A stretch of 64,000 nucleotides of DNA from Wenzhouxiangellaceae bacterium (GTDB lineage Bacteria; Pseudomonadota; Gammaproteobacteria; Xanthomonadales; Wenzhouxiangellaceae): the NCBI GenBank assembly GCA_028289455.1, contig JANQPN010000033.1, forward strand, positions 1 through 64,000, in the 5' to 3' direction. A program made the position numbers and the translations under genes. The notes below the pieces were generated by a model. That model searched no databases. It was given only the letters and a program-made list of their open reading frames with translations, and had not been told where the DNA came from. Positions 53,016-60,605 of the stretch are shown piece after piece (positions within the stretch are counted from its first letter, which is position 1; each line of letters starts with the position of its first letter).

Positions 53016-53728
53016 TCGCTGTTGCTCGAATGATTCGGCAGGTTAAGCTCCCGCCAGCCATAGCGTGCATCGAACAATATGAGGCGCTTGCCGTCATCAC
53101 CCTGTCCCAATAACAGTTTGATGGCTTCTCCGGCCATGGCCGAACCAATCACACCCACCAGCGGCCCGAATACACCACTCCCTGCGCAGTCGCCCAGCAG
53201 TTCATCATTTTCATTGAGCAGCTGTTCTATGCCGGGACTGCCGGGCAGGTCATAACGGAACACCGCATACTGACCTTCCCAGCGGATGCCAGCACCGAAT
53301 ACCAGCGGTATCTGCAACTGACGACAAACTTTTCCGGCCAGCAGGCGTGTCTGGATATTGTCGCTGGCATCGACCACAACCTGAACGCTCCGGGCTGCAT
53401 CCAATAATCCATCAAAGGTCAGACGCTGATTGATGACCTCAACTTCTACATCGGGATTGGCGTGGCTGATCCATTCGGCAGAAACCTCGGTTTTTAACCG
53501 CCCGATATCAACTGCTTGATACAGCGGTTGTCGGGCCAGATTACTTTCATCGACCTTGTCAAAATCATTCAACAGCAGATGGCCTACACCGGCGCTGGCC
53601 AGATAACTGACCACCGGACACCCCAGTCCGCCGAGGCCGATCACCAATACCGATGATTCCGCCAGCCGTTGCTGCCCCTCCTGGCCAAACCCGGGGAGTA
53701 TCAGCTGACGGTCATAGCGTGATGTCAT
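53012..53728 (-). CDS. moeB: Molybdopterin-synthase adenylyltransferase (ThiF/MoeB family)
   Basis: 238 residues: E1-type Rossmann VLVIGLGGLGCPVVSYLASAGVGHLLLNDFDKVDESNLARQPLY (ATP site, with Arg finger) and VVVDASDNIQTRLLAGKVC. DCAGSGVFGPLVGVIGSAMAGEAIKLLLG is conserved. The two zinc-binding CxxC pairs of E. coli MoeB are missing, so the zinc site is lost. It adenylates the MoaD C-terminus. Overlaps the TSUP gene by four bases. Confidence 0.92.
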   Translation of the reverse strand: MTSRYDRQLILPGFGQEGQQRLAESSVLVIGLGGLGCPVVSYLASAGVGHLLLNDFDKVDESNLARQPLYQAVDIGRLKTEVSAEWISHANPDVEVEVINQRLTFDGLLDAARSVQVVVDASDNIQTRLLAGKVCRQLQIPLVFGAGIRWEGQYAVFRYDLPGSPGIEQLLNENDELLGDCAGSGVFGPLVGVIGSAMAGEAIKLLLGQGDDGKRLILFDARYGWRELNLPNHSSNSE

Positions 53729-53734
53729 GGCGAA

Positions 53735-54169
53735 CTAATCCGCTTTCTGCCCATGCCCCTGTAATGCCTCACCCAGGGCCCGCCAACTCATCAGCACGCA
53801 ATCGGTACGCGATGGAAACTGCCGGGCATTCAGCAATGCGGCCAGATCCTCAGGCAGCTCAGCTTCTTGATCCTGGCTGAAGGCCTGCTCGAACCGTTCC
53901 ATCAATTCCTTAGCTTCAGCCACAGACAACCCGGCAAGCTGTTCGGTCAGCATCGAAGCCGATGCCTGGGAAAGCGCACAGCCGTTACCGGTGAACATCA
54001 GTTTCTCCAACTGCTCCCCAGTCAGCCGATAGGTCAATTCCAGCTTATCCCCGCAAAGCGCATTATGCGCCTGGGCATGCTCGCACGGCGGCGGCAACTC
54101 GCCGAAGTTTCGCGGGTTGCGGTTGTGATCCAGGATCACTTCGCGGTAGAGGTTGTTTAGCGGTTGCAT
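53735..54169 (-). CDS. sufU: SufU/IscU-like iron-sulfur or sulfur-transfer scaffold
   Basis: 144 residues with the SufU layout: YREVILDHNRNPRNFGELPPPCEHAQAHNALCGDKLELTYRL, GNGCALSQASASMLTEQLAGLSVAEAKELM and C-terminal RTDCVLMSWRALGEAL, i.e. three conserved Cys plus Asp. First gene of the Moco operon, with no sufS or sufBCD nearby. SufU can be a Zn-dependent sulfurtransferase, so it could bring sulfur to MoaD/MoeB (inference). Confidence 0.88.
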   Translation of the reverse strand: MQPLNNLYREVILDHNRNPRNFGELPPPCEHAQAHNALCGDKLELTYRLTGEQLEKLMFTGNGCALSQASASMLTEQLAGLSVAEAKELMERFEQAFSQDQEAELPEDLAALLNARQFPSRTDCVLMSWRALGEALQGHGQKAD

Positions 54170-54440
54170 TGGTTATCAGGCGTATGTTGTGCTTTTATTC
54201 GGTAATGGTCTTATCAAACAGGCAGGATAGCAATCCCGGTGTGGGGTTGATACTGCACCATGAGTGCAGGTAATCCCGGTCATCTCTGCATGACTCTCGG
54301 TCATAATATGGTGACGGATTGGGGCAACTCCCATATTCCGGCAGGATTTCATCTCATGAAAATGTACCAATAACTTAGGCCATTCAATTTACAGGGTTTG
54401 TTTGGGCGGACCTGCCAGCTGGCATGGCTAAGTTGATGAC
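54170..54440. other. Leader/promoter region of the Moco operon (no gene)
   Basis: 271 bp with no convincing gene. On the minus strand it would be the 5' leader of sufU. It contains a hairpin CTGCAC-CATGA-GTGCAG (54253-54269, plus strand) and two near-repeats AATCCCGGT at 54232-54240 and 54272-54280. I could not match it to the Moco riboswitch consensus. Confidence 0.4.
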
Positions 54441-54510
54441 TAATAACCTGGGCACCAGTTTTAAAGTCAATCTCAACCAAGTTGTAGTAGAGTTATGATT
54501 ATTGGTTTTA
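54441..54510 (+). mobile_element. Degenerate copy (copy 0) of the cassette-array MITE
   Basis: The right half matches intact copies: AAGTTGTAGTAGAGTTATGA then TTATTGG, compare AAGCTGTAGTA and AGTTATGATTATTGGG elsewhere. The left half is barely recognisable (TAATAACCTGGGCACC). It marks the left edge of the array, just before the first cassette gene. Confidence 0.5.
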
Positions 54511-54535
54511 TCGATTTGTTGAGAAGGAGTAGAGC

Positions 54536-54760
54536 TTGATCTCTTGGCTTGTGATTATTGGCGGGTTAGTCGCATCCTTATACTACGCTGACCTGTTTTC
54601 CGCTGAACCAACTTACAGCGTATGGGCTCCTTTGATGTGTGTCGTTTTCTCCATTGCTTTGTGTATAAAGCTTGTTTTGTCGTTTGAATGGGCTAGAGCC
54701 CGAGATGACGGTAGCGGTTCAGGAGTTGGGGGAGACGATGGAGGCATCGGTGGTGGTTAG
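54536..54760 (+). CDS. Cassette gene 1: small membrane protein
   Basis: 74 residues from TTG with AAGGAG six bases upstream. Two helices (about 3-20 and 29-48) and a Gly/Asp-rich tail (GSGSGVGGDDGGIGGG). First gene of the integron-type array; an attC site follows 70 bases downstream. Family unknown. Confidence 0.6.
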   Translation: MISWLVIIGGLVASLYYADLFSAEPTYSVWAPLMCVVFSIALCIKLVLSFEWARARDDGSGSGVGGDDGGIGGG

Positions 54761-54828
54761 AATGACCACGAAGCCTGTTAACACACTCTTCGATAACTAA
54801 AGAGCAATGAGTGTCCTATTCTCTTATC

Positions 54829-54888
54829 AGCTAACAAATCATTAAAGGTGGACGCCGTAAACGACGCCGCTTAATTCGTACGTTAGGT
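54829..54888 (+). repeat. attC site 1
   Basis: Starts GCTAACAAATCATTAA and ends TTAATTCGTACGTTAGGT; the right core GTTAGGT fits GTTRRRY, and CTAAC/GTTAG plus ATTAA/TTAAT arms pair, with GACGCCGTAAACGACGCC at the apex. 60 bp. Nearly the same sequence recurs at 62022-62081. Confidence 0.85.
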
Positions 54889-54901
54889 TGCAGGAAAAGA
54901 A

Positions 54902-55186
54902 ATGTGGTTTAAATGTTTTATTGAAGGCGAAAACTTTCCAGGTGAATTAATCGGAGAAAAATCACCGGTTGGTTTCTACGTAACTAGATACATAGAAGCC
55001 GCTTCGGCAGAGGAGGCCCAGGAAATGGCAATAACCAACCTCAGAAATGAAGAAAGCCTTAAGCTTCCTGAAGGTGTGCAACCATCGAAAGAAGCTAAAG
55101 TCTATTTTGAGTCAATTGAGGAGGTTTCATCCTCCGATTTGCCGGAGAATAACGTTGGCTTTACGTTCTATGTCATGGGCACCTAA
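54902..55186 (+). CDS. Cassette gene 2: small soluble protein, unknown
   Basis: 94 residues, acidic, no signal or membrane segment. MWFKCFIEGENFPGELIGEKSPVGFYVTR starts a beta-rich region; then a helix ASAEEAQEMAITNLRNEESLKLPEG. Lies between two attC sites 14 bases after the first core, a standard cassette. No family recognised. Its stop codon is inside the next attC. Confidence 0.65.
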   Translation: MWFKCFIEGENFPGELIGEKSPVGFYVTRYIEAASAEEAQEMAITNLRNEESLKLPEGVQPSKEAKVYFESIEEVSSSDLPENNVGFTFYVMGT

Positions 55187-55236
55187 CCAGACAGTATGTA
55201 CGCACGTACCGCGCGCCTCTGCTGGCGGTGTTAAAC
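55181..55236 (+). repeat. attC site 2
   Basis: Left core ACCTAAC (fits RYYYAAC) and right core GTTAAAC (fits GTTRRRY) 56 bp apart, with CCAG / CTGG pairing inside. Short attC. Confidence 0.75.
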
Positions 55237-55243
55237 CTAAGTC

Positions 55244-55714
55244 ATGACTAAGAATCGATTCAAAGAAAACGGAGCACACCGCTTCACAATAAGTAAGCCT
55301 ACGGATGAAGAACCTGTATTAGTTGTCTGCCCTAGATGTGGAAGTCAATCATCTGTTGTTCCACTTGGAGAGAATTCAGTAAGGTGTACGTGTTTTAGTT
55401 GCGGGTATACATCAACAAAACCATCGAATGGTCGTTCATTTTATTGGTACGATGAGAACCCTACTGACGGTTACTTCGGTTTCAATCTTTGGTTACAAAC
55501 TAATTGTATTGGTCATTCGCTCTGGGCTTTTAATCTAAAGCATCTTCAGTTTCTAGAGTCATACGTTGAAGCTAATTTAAGAGAGCGCACCAAAGACGAA
55601 AAGTGGGGATGGAGTAATTCATCTTTGGCAAGCAGGTTGCCTAAGTGGCTTAAATCCGCAAAGAATAGAGATTCTATTCTGAAAGCTATCCATGAACTCA
55701 AGTCTAAGGTATGA
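55244..55714 (+). CDS. Cassette gene 3: zinc-ribbon protein
   Basis: 156 residues. TFIIB-type zinc ribbon CPRCGSQSSVVPLGENSVRCTCFSCGYTS near residues 26-52 (four Cys), then a conserved helical region YFGFNLWLQTNCIGHSLWAFNLKHLQFLESYVEANLRERTKDEKWGWSNSSLASRLPKWLKSAKNRDSIL. Known as a small family in many bacteria, function unknown; perhaps nucleic-acid binding. Starts eight bases after attC 2. Confidence 0.78.
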   Translation: MTKNRFKENGAHRFTISKPTDEEPVLVVCPRCGSQSSVVPLGENSVRCTCFSCGYTSTKPSNGRSFYWYDENPTDGYFGFNLWLQTNCIGHSLWAFNLKHLQFLESYVEANLRERTKDEKWGWSNSSLASRLPKWLKSAKNRDSILKAIHELKSKV

Positions 55715-55806
55715 CAAACAAACCATGGCACTGCTATGCAGCTGGGCGTACATTCCAGCGCTTCGCGCTTACAATACGGCCCTATATTTGGGGCGTGTTT
55801 CACGAG
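55714..55806 (+). repeat. Degenerate attC-like spacer 3
   Basis: GACAAACAAACC at the left and GGGGCGTGTTTC at the right recall attC borders, with CAGCGCTTCGCGCT as an internal hairpin, but the right core GTTTCAC departs from GTTRRRY. Probably decayed. Confidence 0.4.
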
Positions 55807-55817
55807 GCATCGACTAA

Positions 55818-56174
55818 ATGAAGCTCATTGGAAGTAAAATGGAGAGTGACTTTCGTGATGAGTTGTTACGCTCTAACGATTCCCTCCAAGATCCCGACTC
55901 AAAGTTGCGAAAGGCACTGGAGATTGAAGGCCACGATACCAAAAATGCTTATGTCCTCCACTGGACTCCTGAACAGCTCGAAGACTTATACACAGTCTTA
56001 ATTGGTGGCTCTTATCTAGTTGTTGTAGAAATCGACAAGTTCAACAACTCTAAACCACCAATTGTAGAGAAGAATGAATTAAAGCTTTATCTGCATGGGT
56101 TAAGCAAAATGAACCAAGTTAAATTGGCGGTGGCACAAGACTTGGCATGTACAAAACATAACAAGGTACCCTAG
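55818..56174 (+). CDS. Cassette gene 4: soluble protein, unknown
   Basis: 118 residues. Helical N-terminus (FRDELLRSNDSLQDPDSKLRKALEIEG), then VLHWTPEQLEDLYTVLIGGSYLVVVEIDKFNNSKPPIVEKNELKLYLHGLSKMNQVKLAVAQDL. Charged, no signal. No family recognised. Confidence 0.6.
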   Translation: MKLIGSKMESDFRDELLRSNDSLQDPDSKLRKALEIEGHDTKNAYVLHWTPEQLEDLYTVLIGGSYLVVVEIDKFNNSKPPIVEKNELKLYLHGLSKMNQVKLAVAQDLACTKHNKVP

Positions 56175-56219
56175 CGTGACAAAGTGCTGCGCACTTCGCC
56201 TCTTAGATTAGCGTTATAT
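56172..56219 (+). repeat. attC-like site 4 (short, degenerate)
   Basis: CTAGCGTGACAAAGTGC at the left, apical AAGTGC-TGC-GCACTT hairpin, and AGCGTTATAT at the right, 48 bp. The right core GTTATAT deviates from consensus by one base. Confidence 0.55.
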
Positions 56220-56234
56220 CTCAACAGAGAGAGC

Positions 56235-56759
56235 ATGAAATATTTTACACGTACACTCCTTATATTATTTATCATTTTCTGCAGTACTTCATTTGCTGAA
56301 ATTAAACCCGGGCCAGAACCAAATGAGACTGGCGAACTTGGCTTGATTATTGTTGCCTCCGAAACACCAGAATACATAAACGAATGGCTTAGCAAGCCCC
56401 CTCAACATGGGGTGAAAATTAAACGCTTAAATGTGGCAAAACCTGATCAACTAATTGTAACCGCGTTCATAGTTACTGGCATGTCACCGAACTCGGAAGG
56501 AAACTATGAGTTCAGCGTGAACTTCTATTTTCTAGATCCTGATAACAAGCCTATTTTTGGTGAGCGTAACTTTGCAAAAGGAAAAGGTAGGCATCCCAAA
56601 AAACCCTCTTTCATTATGGCAGATCCAGCATTGGATCTGGTTTTAGAGCAAAGTGATTCGGAGGGAATCTATACTATTGTGGCACAAGTTACAGATATTG
56701 TTTCTGGAAAGAAGGCAGACAACTCATACAAAATTAGGTTTATCAAAGATGAGTTATGA
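56235..56759 (+). CDS. Cassette gene 5: secreted protein, unknown
   Basis: 174 residues from ATG with GAGAG upstream; the reading from an earlier start lacks a signal peptide. Signal peptide (ILFIIFCSTSFA) then EIKPGPEPNETGELGLIIVASETPEYINEWLSKPP and a beta-rich region (NYEFSVNFYFLDPDNKPIFGERNFAKGKG, GIYTIVAQVTDIVSGKKADNSYKIRFI). Looks like a periplasmic immunoglobulin-like domain. Known as a hypothetical protein family of cassettes. Confidence 0.65.
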   Translation: MKYFTRTLLILFIIFCSTSFAEIKPGPEPNETGELGLIIVASETPEYINEWLSKPPQHGVKIKRLNVAKPDQLIVTAFIVTGMSPNSEGNYEFSVNFYFLDPDNKPIFGERNFAKGKGRHPKKPSFIMADPALDLVLEQSDSEGIYTIVAQVTDIVSGKKADNSYKIRFIKDEL

Positions 56760-56850
56760 CAAGTTGCTCAAACTCACTCCAGAAACAAAGAGCGTGACCT
56801 ACGTGGAACAAACTATGCGTTGCTTCGGCGCCCCTAGTAAATTGTTATGC
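56754..56850 (+). repeat. attC site 5
   Basis: Left TTATGACAAGTTGCTC, right TAGTAAATTGTTATGC, 97 bp; the stop codon of gene 5 is inside. Right core GTTATGC is one off consensus. A TGCTTCGGCGCC hairpin lies in the right half. Confidence 0.6.
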
Positions 56851-56863
56851 ATAAAGGATAGTT

Positions 56864-57406
56864 ATGAGCATTTACCTAAAAGCTAAACATTGGCAGCTAT
56901 TTATAGTCCTTACTGGCTCCATGCTTGTTGCTCAGGCCATGATGACTAACTCAATGCTGAGCGGTGATGCGCCAAACGCATTGGTAATGGCAATTCTAAA
57001 ATTTATTTTTGCTATCGTCTTCTTTGGTTGGTTGTGGGCAATTGCTTCAGCATGTTCCAAAGCACTTCCTCCTGAATTAGTGTCTTCAACTAGGCCAATG
57101 CTGTTTGGTCTTGTCTATGTACTTATTTCTCTCTTTATAAGCGACAGACTCTTTTTGGGCTCTAATGACCAGTTGCTGGGTTATATTGTGTTCATGCAAT
57201 TATTAGCCATGGTGTCTCTCATCTATGCATTGGGATTCACGGCAAAGCAGCTGGCTAAGTTGGAGCATGGGAAAAATTTGCCTTTCCTTTCATATTCGGG
57301 TCTATTCTTTCTATTTTGGTTTTTTCCTATAGGCGTTTGGTTCATTCAGCCAAAGGTTAACCAATTGTTGGGTAATAGTGAAAAAGACCGGGACACCCAC
57401 TACTAA
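56864..57406 (+). CDS. Cassette gene 6: four-helix membrane protein with MITE-encoded C-terminus
   Basis: 180 residues. Helices near 9-27, 45-62, 74-90, 102-122 and 142-160. The last eight codons (EKDRDTHY, stop TAA) lie in the left end of MITE copy A, so the insertion supplied a new stop and tail. Membrane protein of unknown function. Starts 14 bases after the attC core. Confidence 0.7.
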   Translation: MSIYLKAKHWQLFIVLTGSMLVAQAMMTNSMLSGDAPNALVMAILKFIFAIVFFGWLWAIASACSKALPPELVSSTRPMLFGLVYVLISLFISDRLFLGSNDQLLGYIVFMQLLAMVSLIYALGFTAKQLAKLEHGKNLPFLSYSGLFFLFWFFPIGVWFIQPKVNQLLGNSEKDRDTHY

Positions 57407-57508
57407 ACTCTATTAAGATCAGAAATCTATGTCGTAACACATGCTGAAAACCTTAAATTCAACTAAGTTTGTAAGTATAGTTACAGTTATTGGGTATCCT
57501 TTTCTTTG
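57381..57508 (+). mobile_element. MITE-like repeat, copy A
   Basis: 128 bp. Left end AAAAAGACCGGGACACCC; right end GGGTATCCTTTTCTTTG is its inverted match. Followed by an attC right half (GCCACTTCGTGGC hairpin ... GGCATTATGTG at 57510-57577), so it replaced the left half of an attC. Confidence 0.75.
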
Positions 57509-57586
57509 TTCGCCACTTCGTGGCTGTGACAGCTTTCACTGCTTTTCGGCTACCCCAAAGCAAGGCATTATGTGTAGTCAAAGGTA

Positions 57587-57910
57587 ATGAAGAAGATACT
57601 ATTCGTTTGCAGCCAAAATAAGCTACGCTCTCCCACAGGGGAAGCCGTCTTTGGCAGCGAGCCTGAAATTGAGGCTAGATCAGCGGGTTTAAATCATGAC
57701 GCGGAAATTCCACTCGGAACCGAAGACGTTGAATGGGCAGATATTATCTTTGTGATGGAGCAAACCCATAAAAGAAAGCTCCGAAAGAAATTTAGAGAAA
57801 GCCTAAAAAGCCAAAAGTTAATTTGTTTGGGCATTCCCGATGAGTACGAGTATATGCAACCAGAGCTAATCGAGATATTTCAACAAAATGTACCTCAATT
57901 TATCAGCTAA
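57587..57910 (+). CDS. Cassette gene 7: small low-molecular-weight phosphatase-like protein
   Basis: 107 residues. P-loop CX5R at C8-R14 in FVCSQNKLRSPTGEAVF, as in low-molecular-weight protein-tyrosine phosphatases and arsenate reductases; DIIFVMEQTHKRKLRKKF and LICLGIPDEYEYMQPELIEIF follow, with the Asp of GIPDEY a possible general acid. Shorter than the usual 150 residues but this compact form is a known family. Stop TAA abuts MITE copy B. Confidence 0.8.
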   Translation: MKKILFVCSQNKLRSPTGEAVFGSEPEIEARSAGLNHDAEIPLGTEDVEWADIIFVMEQTHKRKLRKKFRESLKSQKLICLGIPDEYEYMQPELIEIFQQNVPQFIS

Positions 57911-57975
57911 AAAAGACCGCGAAACCCATTATTGACTTATTTAAATTATGATTATTGGGCGCCCTTTTCTCTCTT
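57910..57975 (+). mobile_element. MITE-like repeat, copy B (internally deleted)
   Basis: 66 bp: left end AAAAAGACCGCGAAACCCAT and right end ATGATTATTGGGCGCCCTTT retained, the central ~60 bp missing. Lies between cassette gene 7 and the CadC-like gene. Confidence 0.65.
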
Positions 57976-58006
57976 GTTATTTCATCCCCATCACATAAGA
58001 TCTCTA

Positions 58007-59200
58007 TCAGTCCCCGGCGGGTGCTGATGCAGCTACAATCACTGACATGCCGTCTTGAGCAGTTGGATGCTCTGGCCTTATTTGCAGCGCCTTTTGATAC
58101 CAATAGACAGCGATTTCTGTCTGTTTCAGACTTTGATAGAAATCTCCGAGCATTGAACTGATATCCGGAACAAAGCGAGTCACGATTTCCAGATCATTCG
58201 AGAATTCAGTTTCGATGACAGTAACAGCCCGCTCAAATAACTTCATTCCCTGCTCAACGTCGTCGGAGAGCAAGCTCAGCTCGGCGAGATTTAAAACTAT
58301 ATGCCATGCATTGGGTTCAAGTTTCAGAGCCTTCTGATAGTGCACCTTAGCTTCTTCAATGCGCCCTAGCGCCGACAGCGTTAAACCATGGGCCTTGAGT
58401 GCATTCACATTGTTTGGTTCCAGCGTAATCGCGCGCTCTGAATGCCGCAAAGCCTGATTTAGAATGGTCACGCTTTCATCTGATTTTAAACGATTATCAC
58501 GCAGCGCCGCTGATAAACCCGTTTGCTCCGCCCCAGTTACGCCGGAGGCAGGTCGCAATAATTTCTGAACCAGTGAGTTTGCAAGACCTGCATAACCTGA
58601 GGCACGCTCAGGGGTTTGTATAATGATTTGCTGATAGTGCAGTATCGCAACGTTTAAGCTTTCAGGGGTAAGCGCATCATAATAATGCTGAGCCAGCAAT
58701 TCTGAAGAAAAATCGTTACTCTTTTCGTCAATACCATTTGCGCTTAACAAGGTAAGGATGACGCCGATCATGATTGCCGTTATCGCAAGACCACCCAAGA
58801 GTAAACCTGGCTTCAAGCGTGAGCGTACATTCGGGGTTGGAGTTGTGCACTGGATAGCCTTCACATCGGCGATGAGGCGATACCCACGCTTTGACAAGGT
58901 TTCTATGTATCGGGGATTTCTTGGCAGATCTGAAAAGGCCTGCCGAAGTTTCGAGATTAATCGCGCGGTAGAGTCTTCCCCGACGATTGTGTGAGGCCAA
59001 ACATGCGCTTCAATCTCAGTCCTGGAAAAAAGCTTACCTGGTTGACTAACGAACAACTCCAGCAGTTTCATTACCTTTGGTTCCAACCTGCCTGACGTAT
59101 GCGGGCCGTGAATATGGCCAGTCTTTAAAGTTAGCATAAACTCACCAATGCTTATTTTTTCGACTGTCGAATAGGGAGAAGTTGTTTCGCTGACGCTCAA
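58007..59200 (-). CDS. CadC-like winged-helix transcriptional regulator with TPR domain
   Basis: 397 residues from TTG at 59198-59200 with GGAGG seven bases upstream. N-terminal OmpR/PhoB-type winged helix (GRLEPKVMKLLELFVSQPGKLFSRTEIEAHVWPHTIVGEDSTARLISKLRQAFSDLPRNPRYIETLSKRGYRLIADV), one transmembrane helix (about 133-152), and a periplasmic part with TPRs (SERAITLEPNNVNALKAHGLTLSALGRIEEAKVHYQKALKLEPNAWH). CadC-type one-component membrane regulator. Divergent from the FGE-like lipoprotein gene, its likely target. Confidence 0.85.
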   Translation of the reverse strand: MSVSETTSPYSTVEKISIGEFMLTLKTGHIHGPHTSGRLEPKVMKLLELFVSQPGKLFSRTEIEAHVWPHTIVGEDSTARLISKLRQAFSDLPRNPRYIETLSKRGYRLIADVKAIQCTTPTPNVRSRLKPGLLLGGLAITAIMIGVILTLLSANGIDEKSNDFSSELLAQHYYDALTPESLNVAILHYQQIIIQTPERASGYAGLANSLVQKLLRPASGVTGAEQTGLSAALRDNRLKSDESVTILNQALRHSERAITLEPNNVNALKAHGLTLSALGRIEEAKVHYQKALKLEPNAWHIVLNLAELSLLSDDVEQGMKLFERAVTVIETEFSNDLEIVTRFVPDISSMLGDFYQSLKQTEIAVYWYQKALQIRPEHPTAQDGMSVIVAASAPAGD

Positions 59201-59441
59201 TTCATGTCCTCCAAAATTTTGCCTGCCAGCCAACTGCTTGATTAGAGTTGACGTCAATGATCATGCTGGCGACTCTGAGGCCAAAGCCGTATGGGCTGCC
59301 AAAAAAGCTACCCTTCTGAGACTAGGAGGAAAAAGTCCAGATTTTTGGAGATTTTCAGCATGGCCATCTTCGTGCTTTGCGACATACTGCACTAATTCAC
59401 CTGCACATAAGCTCTTGGCTATACAACATAAAGGCATCTCA

Positions 59442-60386
59442 ATGAACAGGTTCTTATTGATAAAAAACTCCATAGTGCTAATTTTACTATTTTCGACTGC
59501 AGCTTGTACCTCATCGCTGCTTGTACAGAGCGGCTTACACTATGGCAATTTCTCTGACTGTGAGGATTGCCCGGAAATGCTGCTTATTCCCGGCGGAACA
59601 TTTTTGCTCGGTTCAAGTGTGACAGATCCTGGTCATCAAGAAGATGAAACTCCCCGAGTTATTGTGGACATTGCTGCTTTCGCCATGTCGCGATACGAAA
59701 TTACGCTCGGCGAATACAAAAGATTTGTGGAAGCCACAGGTTATGTCGATGAGTCGATATGTCTTTCAATTCAGGATAACGGAGGTTGGGCACACGACCT
59801 CGAGAAATCCTGGCAAAACCCTGGATTTGATCAAAACGATGATCACCCCGTCGTCTGCGTATCCTGGAACTCCGCGAAAGCCTATATCGCCTGGATAAAT
59901 GAACAGTCCAGTTCGGAGCAGTATCGGCTTTTGACAGAAAGCGAGTGGGAATATGCAGCTCGTGCTGGATCAACCTCTGTCTACTGGTGGGGAAACAATG
60001 AGGATGACTTTTGCAAGTTGACTAATGGCGTCGATCAATCAGCGCAAGTGCGGTTTCCAAATTGGGAGCGGGCAGGCAAATGCGATGACGGATACGTTTT
60101 TACGGCACCTGTTGGCAGCTATGCAAGCGCGAATGCATTTGGCGTCGAGGATATGATTGGCAACGTTTGGGAATGGGTCTCTGACTGTTATGCTGACAAC
60201 TATATAAACAAGCCTCGCGATGGCACTGCGCAAACGATAGAGCCCTGTGACAAGCGCGTCATGAGAGGGGGAGCATGGGGCGATTATGGCGCATTCTATC
60301 TGAGAAGCGCTTACCGCGGGGCATGGAATCCGCAACAGTCTTTCACCAATCTCGGGCTCAGAGTTGCAAAGACTGTAAGCAACTAG
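59442..60386 (+). CDS. Formylglycine-generating-enzyme-like lipoprotein (catalytic Cys absent)
   Basis: 314 residues from ATG with AAAGG seven bases upstream; this start gives a lipobox (STAACTS). Then the SUMF1/FGE-sulfatase fold: MLLIPGGTFLLGSSVTDPGHQEDETPRVIVDIAAFAMSRYEITLGEYKRFV, HPVVCVSWNSAKAYIAWINE, RLLTESEWEYAARAGS, VEDMIGNVWEWVSDCYADNY, KRVMRGGAWGDYGAFYLRSAYRGAWNP, LGLRVAKT. The two active cysteines of true FGE are replaced by residues such as Ser/Ala, so it is probably a binding or scaffold member of the fold. Periplasmic lipoprotein. Confidence 0.85.
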   Translation: MNRFLLIKNSIVLILLFSTAACTSSLLVQSGLHYGNFSDCEDCPEMLLIPGGTFLLGSSVTDPGHQEDETPRVIVDIAAFAMSRYEITLGEYKRFVEATGYVDESICLSIQDNGGWAHDLEKSWQNPGFDQNDDHPVVCVSWNSAKAYIAWINEQSSSEQYRLLTESEWEYAARAGSTSVYWWGNNEDDFCKLTNGVDQSAQVRFPNWERAGKCDDGYVFTAPVGSYASANAFGVEDMIGNVWEWVSDCYADNYINKPRDGTAQTIEPCDKRVMRGGAWGDYGAFYLRSAYRGAWNPQQSFTNLGLRVAKTVSN

Positions 60387-60454
60387 GCAGGTTCACTTAT
60401 GGGCCATGGGCTAAAGGAAACCATAATACGAGAAGCTACCGATAACTCAAAGGG

Positions 60455-60579
60455 AAAAGACCGGGAAACCCATTACTAGTTTATTTAAAATCAACAGCTT
60501 ATGCCATGCCCATGCTGAAAACTACAGATTCGACTAAGCTGTAGTACAGTTATGTGATTATTGGGTGTCCTTTTCTTTG
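60455..60579 (+). mobile_element. MITE-like repeat, copy C
   Basis: 125 bp, full length. Left AAAAGACCGGGAAACCCATT, internal ACAGCTTA...TAAGCTGT arms, right TTATTGGGTGTCCTTTTCTT. Followed by GTTAGGTGTCTTAC, a core-like GTTAGGT. Confidence 0.8.
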
Positions 60580-60605
60580 CATTTTCTTTGTTAGGTGTCT
60601 TACTT

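Noticed and set aside
54176..54370. 64-residue minus-strand reading before sufU
   Set aside because: No Shine-Dalgarno and no family; it lies in the leader of the Moco operon.
55714..55806. A functional attC site
   Set aside because: Borders look attC-like but the right core GTTTCAC does not fit; kept only as a degenerate site.
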